A DNA stretch of 19,291 nt from Thermodesulfobacteriota bacterium (GTDB taxonomy: Bacteria > Desulfobacterota > DSM-4660 > Desulfatiglandales > Desulfatiglandaceae): positions 1-19,291 of the forward strand of contig JANQDY010000078.1 in the NCBI GenBank assembly GCA_028278625.1, written 5' to 3'. Below the pieces are notes generated by a model, which was not told the DNA's origin, ran no database searches, and saw only the letters and a program-made list of their open reading frames with translations. Positions within the stretch are counted from its first letter, which is position 1. Every line of letters begins with the position of its first letter. Both the position numbers and the translations under genes were made by a program. Shown piece after piece: positions 14,300-19,291 of the stretch.

Positions 14300-14890
14300 G
14301 GTGATCTTTCCTTAAAATCATTTTGTCTAGATCGAGCGAAGTTATTATATATTTAAAAGCTTGCGAGTCAAGATAAATCTTCGGTTTAAAGCTTAATCCT
14401 CCTCTTTCGGACCCAACATCATTAATCTTTTACTAACCGGAGCTGGTTTGCTTCAATATTTCCGTTTCCTTTGTTCGGCTCATGGAATATGATGCATAAA
14501 CGGATACCGAGGGCGGATCACTGACTTGACCCCGCGCATGGACCCGCAATAAGATGTTCAAATGTTAATCAAAAACCTAAATTAAGTGGCCCCTCAATTG
14601 CGGTGCTCACCAAACCAGAAGGATTGTCAAAATGTGGAGGCGAGCAATTGTAAACAAACATTCACCATAATGAGTAAGGTGTGCTAAACTGTCCCAGGAT
14701 TTGGCAGTCGGCGGCAAACCCAACCCGTGGGGAAATGAGGTGTTAAGATGATTGTACACAAAGTCACAACCGGAAAACGGACCGGAGACGGGAATTTGCC
14801 GAAGGAACTGGTCGGAAAGATGACGAGGTACGGGTGGGAATGGTTTGCCCGGTTTATTGACGGTCTGGTGCCAAATGGAGGAAACAGTGA
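14300..14890. other. Divergent intergenic region between kinase and acyl-CoA dehydrogenase
   Basis: This stretch of 591 bp lies between two divergent genes. The kinase side (about 14320-14400) is strongly AT-rich (TTATTATATATTTAAAAG) and should hold the kinase promoter, though no clean box pair stands out. TTTAAA-type sequence next to AAGCTT recurs at about 14352 and 14389. The dehydrogenase side is of ordinary composition, and a GGAGG ribosome-binding site (14877-14881) precedes the start at 14891. A frame from 14748 runs into the dehydrogenase gene, but nothing supports it as a gene. Confidence 0.6.
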
Positions 14891-16060
14891 ATGGGCTTGG
14901 CTGGAATTGCACACACCAATTGGCCCTTTTTCGATGACCGGCATCGGGAATTCGCGTCGGTGTTTCGAACATGGACGTTGGAGCGGCTGGCCCCATATGA
15001 AGCGGATGAAGGGAATGACGGGAGAATCGCGAGAGTCATATTTGAGTTTCTGGGTTCTGGTGGATGGTTGAAGGAGACCGTTGAACTGACCGGGGACCAA
15101 GAGAGAGCCCGAGTCGATCTGCGGCGTCTCTGCCTCATGCGCGAGTTGCTTGCCCACAGCTCAGTAATCGCCGATGTGGCCTTGTCGGAGCCGTGGCTCG
15201 GGGCCCTGCCAATCACCTTGTTCGGCACTTCAGAGCAACGGCGCCGGTACCTGGAGCCCTATTGGAAAGGGCGGTTCTTGCCTGCCTTCGCTCTATCGGA
15301 ACCGGAGGCCGGCTCAGACGCGGCGTCGATAACCACTTCCGCCGTACCCTCGGGAGGCGGCTTCCGACTGAACGGCCGGAAGAAGTGGACGTCCAATTCC
15401 GGGCTGGCGGATCTGTACGTGGTTTTCGCCCGCACTGAGGATGATGCGGGTTTCAAAGGAATTTCGGCCTTCCTCGTTGAAGGGAAAAACCCCGGGGTCA
15501 TTCTTGAGGAAAGAATTCCGGTCTCCACACCCCACACTGTGGGAACGCTGTCGTTTCGGGACTGTTTTGTGGACTCGACAAACCTTCTGGGTCCGTGCGG
15601 CTCCGGGTTCTCCATCGCCATGACCGCTCTGGAATTGTTTCGCCCGACTGTTGCCGCCGCAACACTGGGCATTGCGCGGCGTGCCATGGATGAAGCGTTG
15701 CGCAGAAGCAAGGAACGCGTCGCCTTCAAACGACCGATTTCAGAGCACCAATTGATTCAGGAAAAGCTGGCCCAAATGTCGGTGAAAATCGATGCCTCGG
15801 CACTCTTGACATACCGTGCCGCATGGGAGCTGGATGTTGGCGGTGCCACAAAAGGGTGCGCAGCCTCTATCGCCAAGCTCTATTCATCGGAGAGCGCACA
15901 AGAGATAGTGGACCAGGCATTGCAGATTTTCGGAGGATATGGCGTTGTTACAGGCGCCGTGGTGGAGCGTTTGTATCGGCATGTGAGAGCATTTCGGATC
16001 TTCGACGGCACCAGCGAGATCCAAAAGCTCATCATTGCAAAGGACGCGCTCAAGGGGTAA
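14891..16060 (+). CDS. Acyl-CoA dehydrogenase family flavoprotein
   Basis: A 389-residue protein, normal for the family. The start is fixed by an in-frame stop immediately before the ATG and by GGAGG at 14877-14881. The N-terminal helical domain is followed by FALSEPEAGSD (133-143) and KKWTSNSGLADLYVVFART (164-182), the FAD-binding middle-domain motifs. The C-terminal helical domain contains ERVAFKRPISEHQLIQEKLA (275-294) and the FAD-contacting QALQIFGGYG (342-351). At the site of the usual catalytic Glu (YEGTSEIQ) it has Asp372 (IFDGTSEIQ), and the alternative helix-G Glu of isovaleryl-type enzymes is not present (ALELFR). It should oxidise an acyl thioester to the 2-enoyl form and pass electrons to ETF, but the Asp makes substrate and activity uncertain. 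The hybrid kinase follows after 3 bp. Confidence 0.9.
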   Translation: MGLAGIAHTNWPFFDDRHREFASVFRTWTLERLAPYEADEGNDGRIARVIFEFLGSGGWLKETVELTGDQERARVDLRRLCLMRELLAHSSVIADVALSEPWLGALPITLFGTSEQRRRYLEPYWKGRFLPAFALSEPEAGSDAASITTSAVPSGGGFRLNGRKKWTSNSGLADLYVVFARTEDDAGFKGISAFLVEGKNPGVILEERIPVSTPHTVGTLSFRDCFVDSTNLLGPCGSGFSIAMTALELFRPTVAAATLGIARRAMDEALRRSKERVAFKRPISEHQLIQEKLAQMSVKIDASALLTYRAAWELDVGGATKGCAASIAKLYSSESAQEIVDQALQIFGGYGVVTGAVVERLYRHVRAFRIFDGTSEIQKLIIAKDALKG

Positions 16061-16063
16061 CCG

Positions 16064-18127
16064 ATGGACGAAGAACGGGACAATTACCAGGACCATCTGC
16101 GATTCTTAGAAAACCTGGACAAGGTCAATCAGGCCATTCAGGGAAAAAAAGACATTCAAAAGATGATGTATGCCGTCTTGGATGCCGTCTTGTCCATCTT
16201 CGATTGTGACCGGGCATTCCTGCTCTACCCTTGCGATCCCGATGCAACTTCATGGCGTGTGCCCGTGGAACGAACCAAAGATGAATATCCGGGGGCTCAC
16301 GACTTGAAGCTTGAAGTACCCATGACAGCGGATGTTGCGAAAACTCATCGTGTGTTGCTTGACACTGACGGACCCGTCAGTTTCGGTCATGGGTCCGAAC
16401 ATGGTTTGTCGGCAATTGTCGCGGGACGGTTCAGCGTCAAATCCTTTGTGGCCATGGCCATCTATCCCAGGACTGGCGAACCATGGGAATTCGGAATACA
16501 CCAATGCTCCTCTGCAAGGATTTGGACCCCGAATGAAAAGCAGCTCTTCGAAGTCATCGGGCATCGCATTGCCGATGCCCTATCCGTCTTGCTCAGCTAT
16601 CAGGAGCTTTCGGAAAACCGTCGGTTTCTGGACAGCATTGTTGAAAATATACCGAACATGGTTTTTGTGAAAGATGCGCGGGAATTGCGCTACGTACGGT
16701 TTAACAAGGCCGCCGAACGGCTCTTGGGGTACTCCCGGCAAGAGATGCTCGGGAAAAACGCTTACGATCTTTTTCCAAAAGAGGAAGCCGATTCTTTCAC
16801 GGCAATGGATCGTAAGGTCCTGGAACAAAAAGAACCGGTTGATATTCCTGAAGAGACCATTAAAACTCGGTTCAAGGGAGAGCGGATGCTGCACACCCAG
16901 AAAATGCCCATTCTAGGTGAGGACGGGAACCCCATCTACTTGCTTGGAATCTCAGAGGACATCACCGAAAGGAAAAAAATCGAAGAACAGCTTCGCCAGT
17001 CCCAGAAAATGGAAGCGGTCGGGCAATTGGCCGGCGGGGTGGCCCATGATTTCAACAATATGCTGGGAGTGATCATCGGCCATGCCGAACTGGCTCTGGG
17101 AGACACGGCCCTGGATGCGTCGCTGCGCAGGGCTTTTCAGGAAATCCTGGCGGCTGCTTCCCGTTCAACGGAGATTACGCGGCAGTTGCTGGCCTTTGCA
17201 CGAAAGCAGACCATCAGCCCAAAGGTCATCGATTTAAACGACACTGTTGAAGGGATGCTCAAAATGCTCCGGCGGCTTATCGGTGAGGACATCAACCTGG
17301 CCTGGCTGCCGGGAGCAAATTTCTGGCCGGTCAAAATGGATACGTCTCAGATCGATCAGATTCTCGTGAACCTGTGTATCAATGCCAGAGACGCCATTGC
17401 CGGAGTTGGGAAGGTCACCATCGAAACCCAAAACACCGAGTTTAGCGGCGCGTACCGTGCCAAACACACTGGATTTCGCCCCGGCGAATACGCCATGCTA
17501 TCCGTGAGCGATAATGGACGCGGCATGGACAAAAGGACCATGGACAAGATCTTCGAACCATTCTTCACCACTAAGGAACTGGGAAAGGGGACCGGCCTGG
17601 GATTGGCGATGATATACGGAATCGTAAAGCAAAACAACGGCTTCATCAATGTCTACAGCGAACCGGGACACGGTTCCACCTTTAAAATATATTTGCCCCG
17701 GCACACGGCAATGGTCCATGAAGCGCCGAAGGACGACGCGATTCCTGAAGATCTGTTTGGCGATGAAACCATTCTGGTGGTTGAGGATGAGGTCTCACAT
17801 TTAGGCATGGTGGAGCTTGCACTCCAAGAATACGGGTATCGGGTGCTGACCGCGTCTACTCCCAGCGAGGCGCTCCTTGTGGCCAGAGGGCACACGGGAA
17901 TCCGCTTGCTGCTAACCGATTTGATCCTTCCTGAAATGAATGGCAAAGACCTTGCGAAAGAGGTGATTTCTCTTTGCCCTGACATCATGTGTTTGTTCAT
18001 GTCAGGCTACACTGGCAATGTCATCGCGTCCCGCGGCGTCTTGGAGGAGGGTGTCCATTTCATTCAAAAACCGTTTTCCATAAAGGAACTGGCCGTCAAG
18101 GTGCGGGAAGTGCTGGATTACATATAA
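16064..18127 (+). CDS. Soluble GAF-PAS hybrid histidine kinase
   Basis: A 687-residue protein with no membrane segments. Domains in order: GAF-like (about 15-178, with [15 protein letters not shown] near the start and [14 protein letters not shown] at the end), PAS (about 188-302, with [20 protein letters not shown], closing in [10 protein letters not shown]), HisKA with His328 ([12 protein letters not shown]), HATPase (N box NLCINARDA at 436-444, DNGRGM at 483-488, GTGLGLAM at 509-516), and a receiver (about 568-686) with Glu574/Asp575, phospho-acceptor Asp619 and Lys669. All key residues are intact. There is no output domain. The start codon lies 3 bp after the dehydrogenase stop, and its ribosome-binding site (AAGGGG, 16052-16057) sits in that gene's last codons, so the two are almost certainly translated from one mRNA. 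Confidence 0.93.
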   Translation: MDEERDNYQDHLRFLENLDKVNQAIQGKKDIQKMMYAVLDAVLSIFDCDRAFLLYPCDPDATSWRVPVERTKDEYPGAHDLKLEVPMTADVAKTHRVLLDTDGPVSFGHGSEHGLSAIVAGRFSVKSFVAMAIYPRTGEPWEFGIHQCSSARIWTPNEKQLFEVIGHRIADALSVLLSYQELSENRRFLDSIVENIPNMVFVKDARELRYVRFNKAAERLLGYSRQEMLGKNAYDLFPKEEADSFTAMDRKVLEQKEPVDIPEETIKTRFKGERMLHTQKMPILGEDGNPIYLLGISEDITERKKIEEQLRQSQKMEAVGQLAGGVAHDFNNMLGVIIGHAELALGDTALDASLRRAFQEILAAASRSTEITRQLLAFARKQTISPKVIDLNDTVEGMLKMLRRLIGEDINLAWLPGANFWPVKMDTSQIDQILVNLCINARDAIAGVGKVTIETQNTEFSGAYRAKHTGFRPGEYAMLSVSDNGRGMDKRTMDKIFEPFFTTKELGKGTGLGLAMIYGIVKQNNGFINVYSEPGHGSTFKIYLPRHTAMVHEAPKDDAIPEDLFGDETILVVEDEVSHLGMVELALQEYGYRVLTASTPSEALLVARGHTGIRLLLTDLILPEMNGKDLAKEVISLCPDIMCLFMSGYTGNVIASRGVLEEGVHFIQKPFSIKELAVKVREVLDYI

Positions 18128-18403
18128 CCCTACAACGTGACTCATTGAATTTTTGTTCTGGAAAATGGTTTGAAACCCACCATACTACCTGGCGTTTTCC
18201 GTTTGTAGAAACATGTTGCGATGAATATCTTTGTAATTCAAATTGTTAAGTCATTCCCAGAAAATTGGCAAATGTCCATAACACCTGGCTATTTTTGTTG
18301 GGTTTTTTCTATTTCAAGCATCTTTATTGGTGCCTTCATCTATAATGATTTAGATATCTTGCAGACACTTCCGAGCTGATCTCGTTGCAATGAATAAAAC
18401 GAT
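18128..18403. other. AT-rich gene-free stretch
   Basis: These 276 bp between the kinase stop and the transposase remnant show no convincing reading frame, RNA or terminator. The base composition shifts abruptly to AT-rich (runs such as GGGTTTTTTCTATTTC), unlike the kinase gene. This suggests mobile-element flank or decayed sequence. The end of the IS1634-type element should lie within it, but I could not define a terminal repeat. Confidence 0.5.
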
Positions 18404-19194
18404 CTAAAGATTCTCAAACCTTGTTGCCTGTAACCGATCCAGTGCTTCCTGAATTCGGTGCCAGTATTTCCCGCAAGATAGTTCTGCGACGCGTTCTATC
18501 AGAAGTGCCAATGCGCATAATTTGTGTGAGTTTCGACACGCCGAGACAACCAATGGTACATAGGTGTCATTTTGATTTGTGGGCCTTTTTCAGAGAATGG
18601 AAGCGGCGATCAATAACCCATTCTCCATCAGTATTCTGCAACTTGTCTGATTTTGCCACGATCTAATCGAAGGCGATTGCTTTTGGTGACCGACAAGTAT
18701 TTTTTGAAACGTTTTGATGCCAGTAGGTCAATGGCCCACTGGGCCGAAGCTGTTTTGTCCGGATGCCGGCTTTACTCATATTCAAAAAGTTCGACTACCT
18801 GTGCACGGTCCTTACTCTGACGTTCAGCTTTTTTGGGGCCGTAGCACATAACATATCACTTCCGGCGTTCACCATCACCGACAAAAACTTCCTTGGCATG
18901 AAGATCATCTTTGATCACCGTATATCGGCCTCTTTTGCTCAGTACCTCCCGTTTGATTTCAACGACATTTGACATGCGACAAGCCAGCAAGTATTTTCCA
19001 CAAGCTTTGGCGAGTTCTTTTGGATTGTCCTCTGAACTCATGCCGGCATCCGCAACAAAAAGGGCTCGACCCAAGTTCCACCCTCTAAGGTCCTTCCGCA
19101 CCTGCTCTACTGTTTCCACATCGGTAGTATTGCCGGGAAACACCCAACACCGGACGGGTATTCCTTCCCGGGTTACGGCCATAGCAACTATCAC
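18404..19194 (-). pseudogene. Decayed C-terminal half of an IS1634-family (IS4-like) transposase
   Basis: The best-preserved part (18856-19194, 112 codons) reads IVAMAVTREGIPVRCWVFPGN, VADAGMS and EVFVGDGERRK, matching IS1634-type DDE transposases, and keeps the second catalytic Asp (VADAG). It then hits TGA at 18856-18858, but homology continues in the same frame (YVMCYGPKKAERQ). Further in-frame stops follow at 18772-18774 and 18628-18630 (after RLRLDRGKI). A +1-shifted piece reads DGEWVIDRRFHSLKK. The first frame resumes with MTPMYHWLSRRVETH to a stop at 18499. A third frame gives LLIERVAEL and YWHRIQEALDRLQ, ending at 18404. The segment that normally holds the catalytic Glu appears deleted. 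The N-terminal half is absent because homology stops at about 19194. It is certainly non-functional. Confidence 0.85.
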
Positions 19195-19291
19195 CTAGTG
19201 TTCCGTAACATAAATAAATTGACAAAATATTCTGCTATGATATCGTTGTTCCAGAGGATCAAAATTTCTATGGAGCAGGAGATATGTCATG
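19195..19291 (+). mobile_element. Possible end of a second mobile element interrupting the transposase remnant
   Basis: Transposase homology ends sharply at CTA-G (19195-19198), and unrelated AT-rich sequence begins with GTGTTCCGTAACATAAATAA. An extended -10-like TGCTATGAT (19233-19241) and a ribosome-binding site (AGGAG, 19277-19281) precede an ATG at 19289-19291, as though a gene starts at the window edge. Insertion at a TA dinucleotide would fit IS630/Tc1-type elements. This is inference; the terminal repeat partner lies outside the window. Confidence 0.4.

Noticed and set aside
14748..15071. 107-codon frame upstream of and overlapping the acyl-CoA dehydrogenase gene
   Set aside because: It runs 180 bp into the conserved dehydrogenase in another frame, has no clear ribosome-binding site and no recognisable domain.
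16360..16380. CTGACGG/CCGTCAG hairpin inside the soluble kinase gene
   Set aside because: It is internal to the conserved GAF coding region and explained by codon use; there is no regulatory context.
18128..18403. Looked for a CRISPR array, tRNA or att site in the AT-rich stretch
   Set aside because: No regular repeats, no cloverleaf-compatible arms and no tRNA-end duplication were seen.

Overview
The window reads as a bacterial chromosome segment, moderately GC-rich and gene-dense. It has strong Shine-Dalgarno sites, ATGA start/stop overlaps and sigma70-like promoters. The mix of hybrid histidine kinases, an acyl-CoA dehydrogenase, an iron-sulfur flavoprotein, a MazEF module and a decayed IS1634-type transposase would suit a Desulfobacterota (former Deltaproteobacteria) anaerobe. 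That placement is an inference from gene content; no rRNA or marker gene is present to prove it.

Left part, plus strand (1-5269). A membrane protein open at its 5' end is followed by a protein with a phospholipase-C/P1-nuclease-like HxxxDxxxH motif (probably the DUF6765 family). Next comes a textbook ribbon-helix-helix/MazF toxin-antitoxin pair with a near-consensus promoter wrapped in inverted repeats. Three small metabolic genes follow: a VOC-fold protein, a flavodoxin-fold iron-sulfur flavoprotein and an RNase Z-like metallo-beta-lactamase-fold hydrolase. A repeat-rich convergent junction lies at about 5285-5322.

Middle, minus strand (10267 down to 5301). This is an apparent operon: a six-helix membrane protein, a PF13601-type winged-helix regulator, an ABC ATPase, two ABC-2 permeases joined to it by ATGA overlaps, and possibly an LCM-family methyltransferase at the end. 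The promoter region carries two tandem copies of a 14-bp imperfect palindrome just downstream of a TTGACA/TAGGAT promoter, which is the expected place for autorepression.

Divergent from that operon (10513-11031, plus) is an orphan mini flagellar-rod-like protein, followed by a 48-residue single-helix membrane protein. Convergent to these on the minus strand are a second MBL-fold hydrolase and a six-helix PAS hybrid histidine kinase.

Right part (14891-18127, plus). An acyl-CoA dehydrogenase with Asp in the usual catalytic Glu position sits 3 bp upstream of a soluble GAF-PAS hybrid histidine kinase. The end of the window is accessory: an AT-rich, gene-free stretch, then the decayed C-terminal half of an IS1634-family transposase (minus strand, stops and frameshifts). 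It breaks off abruptly at about 19195, probably where another mobile element has inserted.

No tRNA, rRNA or CRISPR array was seen. Nothing here is clearly a new defence or biosynthetic system. The most interesting items are the flagellar-like orphan with its micro-membrane protein, the self-regulated exporter operon, and the dehydrogenase/sensor-kinase pair.
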